Assembly (NCBI GenBank): GCA_910592005.1
Contig: CAJVPP010000564.1
Coordinates: 1-29,730, forward strand
DNA from: Funneliformis mosseae
Lineage: Eukaryota; Glomeromycota; Glomeromycetes; Glomerales; Glomeraceae
Reading direction: 5' to 3'
Length of the DNA stretch: 29,730 nt
The translations under genes were made by a program, and so were the position numbers. Positions 19,775 to 29,569 of this stretch are shown in pieces (position 1 is the stretch's first letter; every line of letters begins with the position of its first letter). The notes beneath the pieces were generated by a model that saw only the letters and a list, made by a program, of their open reading frames with translations, was not told the origin of the DNA and made no database searches.

Positions 19775-20862
19775 CTACACCTTATTTGACTCTTTAACCC
19801 ATTTCATAACTTGTTTCTTGAATACTAAAAAAAAAAAAAAAAGCATAAAAATCATGTTAAAAAAAGAAACGTTAACTGGGAAATAATCAAGCGAATATTT
19901 ATTACCTTCTGGCTTAGCCCAGAGTTCCGCAGCTTCGTTATTTAATGGACTATCAATATTAGGTTCTAAACATGAGATACACAAATTAATGACCTTCTGT
20001 TGGAATATCATATAATCGTCAAATCAAATCATTTATGTGGTAAATACCTCCAAGAAGACTTTGTAAAGAAACAAGGATACTAGTCACATTATAAATGGCC
20101 GACCAATTATCCTATGATATAGATTCCACCAATGAAAAACGTTAATTAACAATTATTCTCAATTGATACGAAACGAAATAATAATGAATGGGGGTTAAAA
20201 ACAACCTTGAGGATATCTAGGCAGATGTTACCGATTTCATCTATATTTGGATGATAACAGCGTGTTTGAAATTGAACACACGGGGCCGAAAATGGATAGT
20301 CTGACGGAAACTTCATGATGATCTTGTAAGTTAAACCTTCATATATCTATGTGATTTGATTTGATTTGATTTTGAAATTCATGAGAAGTAACGCGCAAAT
20401 TAGAAATAAATTGATCCACCTACCGTTCCTTCTGGTCCCGTTATCGATCCGACCCAACTAAATAAATTGTCCGAGTCGGGAAAAGCCGAAACTCCGGGTG
20501 GTTGTGAAAACTATCGGATAAAGAAATTTTTTTTTTTTTTGGATAAGAAATCAACTTTTATTGTTTTATATCAGACATGCTGAACTATTACTATGTCTTA
20601 ATTACCATCAATTGCTTGAGTTCACTTTTTAACCTGTTAAATGGGATGGAATGTTATTCATTTCAACAAAAAATTTTTTTGAGTATGCTTGAGATCTTAT
20701 ACAAAACTTTATCATTGATTTAAAAAAGGAAAAAGAAAAAAATAAAAATAAAGTCTACCTGTTCAATACAGAATTACTATCTTTAATAATCCTAGAATTG
20801 GACTGAGTCTTTCTGAGGCTTTCGTTGTTTGAGCTAGTAGAATGGGTCGATGTTGGCTCCAT
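19775..20862 (-). CDS. UBE2C: Ubiquitin-conjugating enzyme E2 C (APC/C-type E2, UbcH10/Ubc11 class)
   Basis: Seven exons on the minus strand join into 177 residues: 20862-20759, 20633-20606, 20510-20424, 20346-20206, 20111-20048, 19965-19906, 19824-19775. All junctions are GT-AG; the exon 4 donor GTTGTT is weak. The UBC fold is complete: helix 1 RLKSELKQLM (35-44), SAFPDSDNLFSWVGSITGPEGT (52-73), the HPN motif (105-107), active-site Cys115 in GNICLDILKDNWS, and SLLGEPNIDSPLN (138-150). SAFP-SDNLF-WVG and SLLGEPNIDSPLN are diagnostic of UBE2C. The family charges the anaphase-promoting complex to start ubiquitin chains on cyclin B and securin. The 34-residue N-terminal extension is Ser/Thr-rich, as in homologues. 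The C-terminal helix after VFKKQVMKWV is shorter than in human UBE2C. Near the start, the first ATG (20860-20862) fits. Confidence 0.95.
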
Positions 20863-21435
20863 CGTTAAATTTTTTTTTTTAGCAAAGCTAAATAAGTACA
20901 AAAGGTTTTTTTTTTTTTAGTTATAAAATATTCTTTTTTATTTATTATTTTTTTTTTTGAAAAAAAAAAACAAGGGAGGAAATATCTTTTACAAACTTGT
21001 TTTCCTTGAGAAGAGAGAACGCGTTATAATGAACTTATTTATATTCATTAATTGTTTGTGTATGACCTCTTATCATTGGATCATTGGAAGTCCCATCCCG
21101 TTTAGTGACCGAAACGTGTTAATAAACTTTATTCGTAAAATTAATTTTTTCAACATCTCAAATCAATATGAATTTTAGATCACGCGCATTTTCCTCCAAT
21201 GACGTATATCCTTTTGGAAACTCATTAAACTCGGTCGAACGGAAAGAACAACAATAAATGAAAGTTGAAAAACTTTTATAAATAAATACGTTTATGGAAA
21301 GAATGATGACGTGGGTTTATTTACAATGAAGTTGTTATAAATAGAAGAATGAAATAATATCAAATAAAATTACTTATGATGAAAACAATTCGATATAATA
21401 AAAAGGATCAAACTTCGATTGAGCCACGAAACTCT
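20863..21435. other. Upstream region of UBE2C
   Basis: T-rich sequence adjoins the UBE2C start. A CCAAT word on the plus strand (CTCCAATGACG, near 21195) is a possible promoter element. A 73-codon open stretch at 20957-21178 has no family resemblance and begins in a low-complexity run, so it is not called as a gene. Confidence 0.4.
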
Positions 21436-21837
21436 TTAATTATTCAAACGTATGGCACAAACAACATAAACTGTGTTGAAATTCAAATCGGCATGTATAA
21501 GGGCTTTTCTCAAAAAATCTCGACCGTATATAACTAAATAAATTAATCCATTTGGATCAATTATTTAATAATAAATTTTCCATTGATATGCTGACATGTT
21601 ATAAAGGTCTACCATCTTTTTTATATTTCCTGACTTTTGAGATGTTTTCATCACGTCTAATTTATAATGTCCTATATCCTATATAGTAATAATATTTTAG
21701 TTAATAAATTTCACAGAATGCGCAATACAGTGTAAACTTAAAATACTTGAATGCTTTGTTCCAACTCTTTTAATATTTCCTGTACCATTTGTAGCAATTC
21801 CACTGACTTTACGGTTCCTATCTCTTTGACAACAATT
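21436..21837 (-). other. Two exon-like segments of an unrecognised minus-strand gene
   Basis: Segment A (21837-21738) follows a good acceptor (TTTTTTGTAG) and reads IVVKEIGTVKSVELLQMVQE, continuing ILKELEQSIQ, a convincing amphipathic helix. It can end at a GTATTT donor after Gln or at the TAA three codons later. Segment B (21533-21436) follows TTTATTTAG and reads IYGRDFLRKALIHADLNFN, then TVYVVCAIRLNN and a stop. Between them a stretch reading DIGHYKLDVMKTSQKSGN (about 21680-21620) could be another exon. Codon pattern and composition are far more protein-like than the flanks. The reading phases of the pieces do not fit together with the splice sites I can see, and no start exon is visible before GTF3C2. 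It may be a small divergent gene or a remnant. Confidence 0.3.
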
Positions 21838-22063
21838 CTACAAAAAAGAATAAAACATTCAAATGTGATACATCAGGAGACTTATAAAAAGGTTTATAAT
21901 ATCAAATTTCTCATTTCTCATTGTACTAAAAAAAAACAAATAAATTCCTTTTTAGTTTAAAAAAAAAGATCGATGGCGATCATTCGATCACTTGTAATAC
22001 AAAATCAAACAAAGTTTGACGCGTCAAAATATTTTCGGCAATTTCAAAGGGTCTCAGCTGAAA

Positions 22064-24845
22064 ATGGCCGACATGTATGACCAACCTCAATCAAAACGAA
22101 GGAAACATGTTTATATGAGTCGTGGTGATGTTGGTGAAGTCTTTTTTGACGAATGGGAGGACATTGTGCTTGGACCAAAAGTTCAATTCTTACAACCTGT
22201 AGGAATAGTTTTCGAGTCTTTGCCTCAGAATGCTTACGAATCCATTAAAATTAAACCGACTGATTTTGAACTACTGCAAGAGAAGTGAGTGTTACCCGGA
22301 ATTGGTCCGGAATCAGAATAAACTTTCACCATAATATTCAAGCAGTAATCATTTCAAGTATTTATTGAAGTATATTTACAATATCTATTTTAGTGTTGGA
22401 AAAACATATCTTCCGCATTCACAGGTTCCAACTTCTATCATAATAGGAAATTCTATGCCAGTTCAAATCCCCCAATTTGAAACATATCCCATTCGTAAGA
22501 AGTTGAACCTTTTTCATCATCTTCATTTTTTTGAATTAATTTTAATCAAATTTTGTTTTGTTGTAATTCTCAAGATGAGAAGCTTCCGAAGAAATTAGGG
22601 CATATATTAAACGTTGGTGGATCAGTTTGGGCAATGGATTGGTGTCCAAACGTATCATCTGAAAGTAAATATATATTATATTGGGAGTGTTTCTAGGAAA
22701 ATCAGGTTCCGAGAAATTTTTGACTTAAATTAAGAGCTTAATACATTTTAATCTAATAACATCAAAAACTAAAATGCAATAAAAATCTCAATTTTGCTAA
22801 AAAATTCCCGGAACCTGATTTTCCTAGCAATCAACCCATATATATTTTTATTGATACCAAGTTAATATTAAATCTAACTTTTTTTTTTTAAAAAAAAAAA
22901 AAAAATGTAATGAATTATTCGTAAAGGAGAGCAGTATTTAGCCATAGGAGGGTATAAATCTACTATAGATGAACACCACACAATCGGACAACGGCAAAGA
23001 GATAATTTGAATAATTCGATACAGATTTGGAAAATCGATTGTGGTTTAGATATTTCCGTCGCCGAATCGCCGCATTTAGAGATGGTTTTATGTCATGATT
23101 TTGGTTGTGCTTTTGATTTACAATGGTGTCCTTATGGAGCTTATGATAAATTGGAGGTCAGTTGAGTTCATCATATTTTATTTAAAAGCAGAAATTTTAT
23201 TAACATGTCACATGAATAGGATGCGATAGATCAACAAAATATCTTTATACCGAAATTAGGTATCATTGCAATTTCTTTTGGTAATGGTAGTATTGGAATA
23301 TTCGCCATTCCTAAACCTAAAAACATCAGAAAATTATTTGATTTATCACCAGACGAAACATTATTCGGTAATCGTCTTCTTTTCTTTGTCATGATGTTTA
23401 CATCAAAACGAGTTTAGCACGCAATAACAGTTTTTTTTTTAATTTAGTAAAATTTACGAGTCCATTATACACCTTTTCATTGCCAAAAGTTATGTGTTGG
23501 ACATTAAGTTGGGGTGGTCATAGAAAGATTGCAACCGGATGTACGAATGGTATGCAAATCATATAATAGTTCGAGTATTTTTTATTTGAAAAACAAATTT
23601 AATTTACATTATTTAAAAGGTGATATTGCCATATGGAACATCGAAGAAATTTTAACAGAAAAAATTTCTCAAGGGGAAATCAGAAATTCAGAAAGTATTT
23701 AACGAACATTTAATATTTCGGAAATTTATTCTTAACCTTTCATTTTTATTCATTCGTATAATTTTTTTTTTTTAAAAAAAAAAAAAGTTACATCACCAAT
23801 GCAATATTTTCGTGCGCATGACTCGTGTGTTCGTCAGGTATCATGGAATTCTATGCAAAATCCTAGTCACATTATGAGCTGCGGACATGATGGTCGATTA
23901 CAAATTATAGACGATCGTGATCCATGGGTCAAAAATAATTTTCAACGGATCAGAGGTATTATCCTTAAGCAAATTATATTATTAATCCAATTTATCTAAT
24001 TGTTCGAAATATTGAGGAGATTTCTTTATTTCTTTCATAGCATATTTAATGACAGCGTGTTGGCCAAATCATTATGGTGGTGTCTTATTCGCAGATACTG
24101 AAAATACAGTGAGATATATTCGAATGGAAGATTTAAAAAAGACTACGGGGGTTATGATGCATCATGCTATTGTTTGGGTAATTTGAAAGAAAAATAATAC
24201 TTTATGAGCGAATCAAAAAATATATATATATTTAAATATGAAAATTTAATAGAGGATTGCAGCATCATATTTTCATCCGTTTGTTGCGAGTTGTTCATCA
24301 GATGGGACAGTAAAAATGACGAATATTTGCCGTTTAAGAGATAGACATCAGGTAAAAGATGAAATTTTGCGTCATAATTTCTTGATTTCAAAAAAATATT
24401 TTTTTTTCGTACCTTTTCTTTATAATTAGAAACCAATTCAAGTTACATTATACCGTATCGGGATTGAAGAAGATATGAAAACCATTAGGTATTGGGATAA
24501 TATTAAATCCGAGGTAAGAAATTTATCACATTTATAATTTGTCATTAATGAAAAGTGTCTTATTTTTTTAAAGAATTGATTGATTCGCACAAAAAAAGGA
24601 AACGACAACCACATTCATGAACAACAAGGCATTCAGTCACTTCTTCATGCCTGAAGTTGCTATTCAACGAGTAAGATTAGCATAATGTATTTAATGGAAT
24701 CTTCGAAATATTAATACGGAACGCTTATTTATATATATATTTTTTTATTTAGGTCTCATGGAATCCAAATATCAAAGCTGGATCATGGATCGTATCAGGC
24801 GGCACATTAGGATTAGTGAGAGTTGAGTCTGCCAAACGAGACTAG
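22064..24845 (+). CDS. GTF3C2: TFIIIC subunit, WD40-repeat protein of the GTF3C2/Sfc6 (tau91) family
   Basis: Thirteen exons give one frame of 539 residues: 22064-22284, 22394-22494, 22575-22664, 22927-23156, 23220-23367, 23448-23549, 23620-23694, 23788-23955, 24041-24177, 24253-24351, 24430-24513, 24599-24670, 24753-24845. All introns are GT-AG. WD-like blocks run from about residue 120: GGSVWAMDWCP (122-132), YLAIGGYKS, NSIQIWKIDCG, LCHDFGCAFDLQWCPYGA, KLGIIAISFGNGSIGIFAIP, CWTLSWGGHRKIATGCTNGD, HDSCVRQVSWNS, MSCGHDGRLQIIDDRDPW, SYFHPFVASCSSDGTVKM and a final IVSGGTLGLVRV. The order CHDFG...WCP...LG-IA-SFGNGS-IF resembles GTF3C2. That family, with the other TFIIIC subunits, binds the B box of tRNA genes in the nucleus; the function is inferred from the family. 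The N-terminal 60 residues include a basic QSKRRKH stretch, a possible nuclear localisation signal. The ATG has A at -3; the frame is open upstream but without an earlier ATG. Confidence 0.82.
22682..22838. mobile_element. 157-bp MITE inside intron 3 of the TFIIIC-subunit gene
   Basis: Inverted repeats share a perfect 19-bp core, CTAGGAAAATCAGGTTCCG, at 22693-22711 and inverted at 22809-22827. Weaker matching extends to TGGG...CCCA ends, making arms of about 40 bp. TATAT borders both sides and could be a target duplication, though the flank is itself AT-repeat. The insert makes intron 3 (22665-22926, 262 bp) the longest of the gene; the others are mostly 60-110 bp. Superfamily is not assigned. 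Confidence 0.75.
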
Positions 24846-24936
24846 AAATATATTAATATTTTTCTTTTTTTTTTTCTTATTTTTATTAGCATAATATTAA
24901 TTAATAATCATTATTTTTACAAATATTTAATGATAA

Positions 24937-26184
24937 TTATTGATTTAATAATTCTTTAAATAAGACAAATAATAAATTTAACCAAATATCAGAAGGACCA
25001 GGTATACACCATCTTAGACAATCTCGACCACCGACATGATCATCAACTCTAGTTTCCATAACATTTTCTATATTCCAATAAACCCCACCAACAGCTTCAA
25101 TAATTTCTTTAGCAATCATATTTTGTTTATGTATTTCTCCCCAATTATAAGGTAAATGCTCCAATTCGTAATCATTATAAGGATTAAATAAAGGTTTAAT
25201 GTTTGGAACATTACAATTTGAATGTCCTATCGTAGACGATCTGAAGATTAAGAGAGTATCTGGGTTCTTCGAGCGAAGATGTTTAACTATTTGTATAAAT
25301 GAGGAACGAAAGGTTGCATCATCTTGATAATGGTGTCCTTTATTAAGGATAATCACATTGTGACGAGAAACATAAAGAGTCCAAGGTTGTTCTAAAAATT
25401 TCATTTCAAGACGACCAAGATTTTCAGCAGTTTTACCAGATAATATATCATTACGAGCGTATCTCATTACCGAGGATAATTTATCATCATCAGAAGGAGA
25501 AGGGCATAAAATATGATCCTTACATGATCTCACACCATAACATTGAACAGGTCCATCGTGAAAATAATCTATTAATAAATCATGAAGTTGATGTGACAAT
25601 ATATCTCCTACTATTAAAATTTTTTTACCGGCTATCAAAGAACAATAATCCTTTCTATTGAAACTTGGTAAAGGGCATTCGTTGGGGGTTTTCCATTTAT
25701 ATTTTATTGAATTTCTAGCATTATTCCATATCTCTTCGATCGAAGAATTCTTATTTAAAGGAGTAAAATCACTATCACATTTTCCATAAAGGGGATCTTG
25801 TTTATGTATGAGGACAACTCTCGGTGTATCATCATAAACCCATTTCCCCTTTGTTGTAACGCATTCCATATAACTCCTAAATTTTAACAAGTCTTTACTT
25901 GTTTTAATATTTGAACCTGGAATTGAAGAATGAAAAGAGAATTTATTAAGCTTATCGGTTATTTCTATACGAGTTTCTTCTAAGGCGGTTTCTAATTCTT
26001 GTTGACGTCTACGACTCGCTTCAAGTAGATCTAATGGCGAATAAACTTTATCTAAAGTTGATTCATTGTTGATATTCGTGAGAGGGGAAGATAAAAAGTA
26101 TATTGAGAAAAACACTACCAATAACACAAATAATACACGAATGAGACATCCGGTATGTATTGCCATTTTTTTTTTAAAAACCAT
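24937..26184 (-). CDS. Type II membrane PC-esterase (TBL/Cas1p-like) protein, probably catalytically dead
   Basis: A single exon encodes 415 residues. Residues 1-10 are short and basic, followed by one membrane anchor (about 14-32, CLIRVLFVLLVVFFSIYFL), then a coiled-coil stem (about 54-82) and a lumenal domain. The domain shows PC-esterase landmarks: GKKILIVGD (186-194), NKGHHY (281-286), FRSSTIGHSNC (314-324) and DCLRWCIPGPSDIW (388-401). Active family members, which acetylate or deacetylate glycans in the Golgi, have GDS and DxxH with the Ser and His catalytic. Here GDS is GDI (Ile195) and DCxH is DCLR (Arg391). Both changes are read directly from the DNA. The frame is otherwise intact, suggesting a non-enzymatic role or a recent loss. 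A second Met at residue 7 is an alternative start. It converges with the upstream-coordinate TFIIIC gene. Confidence 0.8.
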   Translation of the reverse strand: MVFKKKMAIHTGCLIRVLFVLLVVFFSIYFLSSPLTNINNESTLDKVYSPLDLLEASRRRQQELETALEETRIEITDKLNKFSFHSSIPGSNIKTSKDLLKFRSYMECVTTKGKWVYDDTPRVVLIHKQDPLYGKCDSDFTPLNKNSSIEEIWNNARNSIKYKWKTPNECPLPSFNRKDYCSLIAGKKILIVGDILSHQLHDLLIDYFHDGPVQCYGVRSCKDHILCPSPSDDDKLSSVMRYARNDILSGKTAENLGRLEMKFLEQPWTLYVSRHNVIILNKGHHYQDDATFRSSFIQIVKHLRSKNPDTLLIFRSSTIGHSNCNVPNIKPLFNPYNDYELEHLPYNWGEIHKQNMIAKEIIEAVGGVYWNIENVMETRVDDHVGGRDCLRWCIPGPSDIWLNLLFVLFKELLNQ

Positions 26185-26316
26185 TATTTTTTAAAAAATT
26201 TTTAAAAATTAAAAAGTGATAATAAAATGACCCGGCATTTATAAATAACCGGGACCTCAATTACTATATTTATCCTCACAACAAAATTATTTCTTTTACA
26301 CCTTTATGGGAAAAAG
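26185..26316. promoter_or_regulatory. Compact bidirectional promoter between the esterase-like and MED28-like genes
   Basis: Only 132 bp separate the two divergent start codons. In the middle is a 10-bp palindrome, ATTTATAAAT (26237-26246), which gives a TATA-like box on both strands. It is bracketed by CCCGG (26231-26235) and CCGGG (26249-26253). The rest is AT-rich. Shared transcription start control is inferred from the arrangement. Confidence 0.55.
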
Positions 26317-26392
26317 ATGTCAAACGCAAGTTCACCCTCCTCATTACACACGTTATTGGACCAATTGTCAACAGAATTACACTCATGTCTAA
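26306..26392 (+). promoter_or_regulatory. Possible upstream open reading frame overlapping the MED28 start
   Basis: An ATG at 26306, 11 bases before the MED28-like start and in another frame, opens 28 codons ending with TAA at 26390-26392, inside the main coding region. If the transcript starts before 26306, this would reduce translation of the main protein. The start context (TTTATGG) is weaker than that of the main ATG (AAAGATGT has A at -3). Confidence 0.35.
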
Positions 26393-26881
26393 GAAGGATA
26401 ATACCGGATATCAAGGAAGAAACTTTAGATCAGTTAAAAAAAAACGAATATCCTGATGTATATAATAAAGAAGCGGACACAATAAAAGCGAAACGTAAAT
26501 AACATTTTTTTTTTTTTTTTTAAAAAAAATTTTTTTTTTATTAATTATTATTCTCTCTTTGAGAAAAGTAATTGAAAATCAAACACACAAGTTTCTAAGC
26601 GTGGCCAAACAAATGGAAATTGAGTTAACCAAAATCATTTATTCCGAGAGACAAACCGAGGAAGTTATATTAACAGAGGTACATTAATAATAATAATACA
26701 CGTCTTGTTCAATTTGATTTATATATTTTTTTTTAATTTATAATTAATTTTATAGGAAATTCATGGATTACAACAAACTATCGTACAACAAAAAGAAGTC
26801 ATAACAAAATATACTTCATTAATGAGACAATGGACAAAAGAATTTGAAGAATTAGAATATGAAAATAAAGATCCTTTATAA
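26317..26881 (+). CDS. MED28: Mediator complex subunit 28-like protein
   Basis: Three exons (26317-26494, 26569-26678, 26756-26881) join into 137 residues with GT-AG introns. The product is almost all helix: LLDQLSTELHSCLRRIIPDI (13-32), then ENQTHKFLSVAKQMEIELTK (62-81) and a long C-terminal coiled coil ending TSLMRQWTKEFEEL. The order and spacing resemble MED28, where a short N-terminal helix precedes a segment like IQKFLDIARQTE and a C-terminal one like HLTKLRHWQQVLEDI. MED28 is part of the Mediator head that links activators to RNA polymerase II. Helical proteins of this kind diverge quickly, so another small coiled-coil subunit cannot be excluded. It shares a short promoter with the esterase-like gene. 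A poly-T/poly-A run sits at the start of intron 1. Confidence 0.62.
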
Positions 26882-27250
26882 AACTAAATTTTACATTAAT
26901 TGAAAAATAAATTCGCATATATGAGTAATACCATTATCTACATTGTTTCTGAGAAATTTCCTTTCAGATAAACCGCTCGTGTATTTTCTTACAACGAACT
27001 TGACGAACCATTATCATTACTAACGTGTATATAAATAGACCTTTTCAATACTACATGTTCTAGTGAAGCTTGAAATTAAACAAAGGAAATGAATTTATTC
27101 ATAGACAGTTTGATTGGTGACATTCGAATGAAACAAAATAAACAGGATTTTCGTACTCGACATATATATAGATATCGGGCCGGATCGACAGTATATGCAA
27201 CTCGTTGAGAAAGTGGTATTTAAAATTACAATTTTTTGTAATTCTTCAAT
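26882..27250. other. Intergenic region with the presumed kinase promoter
   Basis: No gene is recognised. A TATA-like GTATATAAATAG (near 27027-27038) lies about 215 bp before the kinase ATG. The minus-strand open stretch at 27095-27328 overlaps the kinase start and has no family resemblance. Confidence 0.4.
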
Positions 27251-28669
27251 ATGGAAGACGCTATAATCAGTGATGTTGTATATGAGAAAATAAAAAAATT
27301 TGATCATAGGAGCCTGGATAAAAGGCAATATATGTTAATTGATAAACTAATAACAAATGAAGAGTTAAAAAAACGGTATAAAAGTTATGGCTTATGTGAA
27401 GGATGTAAGCAACCTAATACTAGTCATTATGGTCTTCAATATTGGTGTCAGCCATGTAACGCTAAACGATTTCAACAAAATTTCAAAAATTGGACTAGTG
27501 GGAATCGTAACATTGATGAATTTATTAAAAAAGCACAACTCCGAGCAAGAAATCATAAAGAAGCAATAGAATGGATTGAATCTGATCAATTCGAAAACAC
27601 TCAATATTTGACAGAAGGTGGATTTGGAATCACTTATAGTTCAAAATGGAAGGATGGATGTATACTTGGTTGGGATTATAAAAATGATCAATGGATGAGA
27701 GATGGTGAAACCTTAGTTGTTTTAAAATGTTTACATAATTCACAAGATATTACGGTTGAATTTTTAAGAGAGGTAAGATGATGAAAAGCATCGATAAGTA
27801 ATATGCCTACAATTACTCATTATTAAGATACCTTTTCCTTTTTTTTTCAGATTGATACACATGTTAAAATGAACGCTTCGAAACGTATAATTCCATTCTA
27901 TGGTATTACTAAAGATGCAAAAACTAACAACTTTTCGATGGTAATGAAGTATGCGCGTACAGGAAGCTTAAGAAAGCATTTAAATGATCATTTTTATTCA
28001 ATGAGTTGGAAGAGGAAGTTGGAGAGTTTATTTGATATTGCTCAGGGTCTTAAAGACATTCATGATAATAATTTAATTCATCATGACTTTCATAGCGGCA
28101 ATATAATAAATGATCATATGAAAACTTATATTACTGATTTGGGATTGTGCAGACCAGCGAATCAACCAAGTGATAATAAGGAAATATTTGGTGTATTACC
28201 CTTTGTAGCTCCGGAAGTATTAAGAGGAAATGAGTATACTAAAAAGAGTGACATTTATGGATTTGGAATTATAGCATATGAAGCAGCGACTGGATTGGCT
28301 CCTTATTCTGATATGGCTCATGAAAATTTCTTGGCCGTAAAAATTTGTGAAGGATTGAGACCAAGTTCTAATTATGTAATTCCTCAGCTAATTTTAGATC
28401 TGATTCAACGTTGCTGGGATGCGGATCCTTCAAAACGTCCCGATGCAGAAAATTTATGCAATTCATTAAAATACTTAAATGATAGTTATTTTGGTGATTT
28501 CAATTCATTGATTTGTAAACAAACTCACGAAGCATCTGACATTAACGAAGGATTACTTGATTCATCTACCAATTATCTTTCAAATGAAACACATCCCAAA
28601 GCAATTTATACGAGTAGACTTCTAAAAAAGATCGAAGCAGATTATTCTGGTAAATTTTATTTTAAATGA
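27251..28669 (+). CDS. TKL-like protein kinase with N-terminal Cys-pair domain (Rhizophagus expanded family)
   Basis: Two exons (27251-27772 and 27851-28669) give 446 residues; the intron falls after Glu174 in helix C. An N-terminal segment has Cys49-x2-Cys52 and Cys66-x2-Cys69, like a zinc ribbon, followed by the conserved-looking QPCNAKRFQQNF and NWTSGNRNIDEFI. The kinase domain has the Gly loop GGFG (123-126), Lys159 in VVLK, Glu174, catalytic HHDFHSGN (251-258, Asp253, Asn258), DLG in place of DFG (270-272), APE (294-296), DIYGFGII (308-315) and the terminal Arg in PSKRP (367-371). All residues needed for phosphotransfer are present. HRD is HHD, which is tolerated in some kinases. Such Cys-pair kinases are greatly expanded in Rhizophagus; substrates are unknown. 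The 60-residue tail is Ser/Asn-rich with no domain. Confidence 0.92.
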
Positions 28670-28980
28670 GAGTGTTATTGTTTTAAAATATAATATATTG
28701 ACTTTTTTTAAATGATTTATAGATTCTATAATTATGGACTTTACTAATTTATAAATATAAAAAGTATCTAAATAATATTTATTGATTTTTTATTAATTTA
28801 TAATGTAATTTATTAACTTGTTTTATATTAAAAATAGATAAAAACCAAGAATTATTACTTAATTTATATCCATATTAAAAAATCTATTAAATCTTCATTT
28901 ATTTTATTATTCTGATTTTTACTTATCTAAAATATTAATATCATGATTAAACTGATTTTTTGAAAACATCAAATTATAGA
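28670..28980. other. AT-rich 3' flank of the kinase gene
   Basis: Sequence after the kinase stop is AT-rich, with no recognisable gene or repeat. AATATA/ATAATA words occur, but no clear polyadenylation signal stands out. Confidence 0.5.
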
Positions 28981-29445
28981 GCAGAATTAAATCTAGTTAA
29001 ATCCAATTATTTTTATGAAACTGATAATGAAGACCCTTATAAATGATTTGCTTCTTTTGAATAAGCAGTCACAGCTAATCAATAGAATAACGATAGGAAA
29101 ATAGCTATTTTTACAGGATACTTAAGAGATGTTTACAAGGAAGTCAATATAATTTTACTGATTATTTCTTAAATTACTTCGCTAATGTTACTATGAAAAA
29201 TAATTGGATAATAGACTTAGAATTAATTCGTTAACAATCAGGATAAAGCGTAGCTGATTATATCCAAAAATATAAGATGTTAATTTAACGAGTTGATACT
29301 GCAGGAAGATTTAGACAATATATTATCAGAAAATTTATTAAAGGATTAATTTCACATATTATGACAATAATAGTAAGAAATAGCCCAAATAATTTAGATG
29401 TAACTATAACTAAAATAAAAGAAATTGAAACAGGCAGTATATAAA
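28981..29445 (+). mobile_element. Decayed retrotransposon gag remnant
   Basis: The plus strand reads as a retrotransposon gag with stops and frame changes. Pieces: SNYFYETDNEDPYK, FASFE, NNDRKIAIFTGYLRDV (near 29088-29135), then SVADYIQKYKMLI (about 29250-29287), RVDTAGRFRQYIIRKFIKGL (about 29290-29350) and NSPNNLDVTITKIKEIE (about 29382-29432). This order (capsid helix ending in GxLR, then V-x-Y-x-x-K-[FY]-x-x-L, then a K-x-F-x-x-GL helix) is that of Ty3-type gag. Three in-frame stops in the first piece replace residues that gag would have as Trp or Gln. No zinc knuckle follows; the sequence is cut before 29570 by unrelated DNA. Confidence 0.72.
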
Positions 29446-29569
29446 ATTTAGACCAAAAGTCATGTGCACAAGTTGTACTAAAAATAGAAAATTAATGCAT
29501 ATATTATATAGTATTTCCATTTTTATAAATAATTTTGAATTTAAAACTCTTTCTCCCTTTTTGCAAAAA
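29446..29569. other. Short junction region
   Basis: AT-rich sequence between the gag remnant and the GC-richer reading frame; it ends with CTTTCTCCC just before that ATG. No feature is recognised. Confidence 0.4.

Noticed and set aside
20957..21178. 73-codon plus-strand frame upstream of UBE2C
   Set aside because: Begins in a poly-Lys low-complexity run with no family resemblance and no splice context; probably promoter DNA.
22016..22063. Earlier start for the TFIIIC-subunit gene at 22016
   Set aside because: That codon is TTG. The ATG at 22064, with A at -3, is the first usable start.
3691..28669. A functional gene cluster of PPIL1, UBE2C, GTF3C2, MED28 and the kinase
   Set aside because: These are ordinary housekeeping or expanded-family genes on both strands with separate promoters; nothing in the sequence ties them into one pathway.
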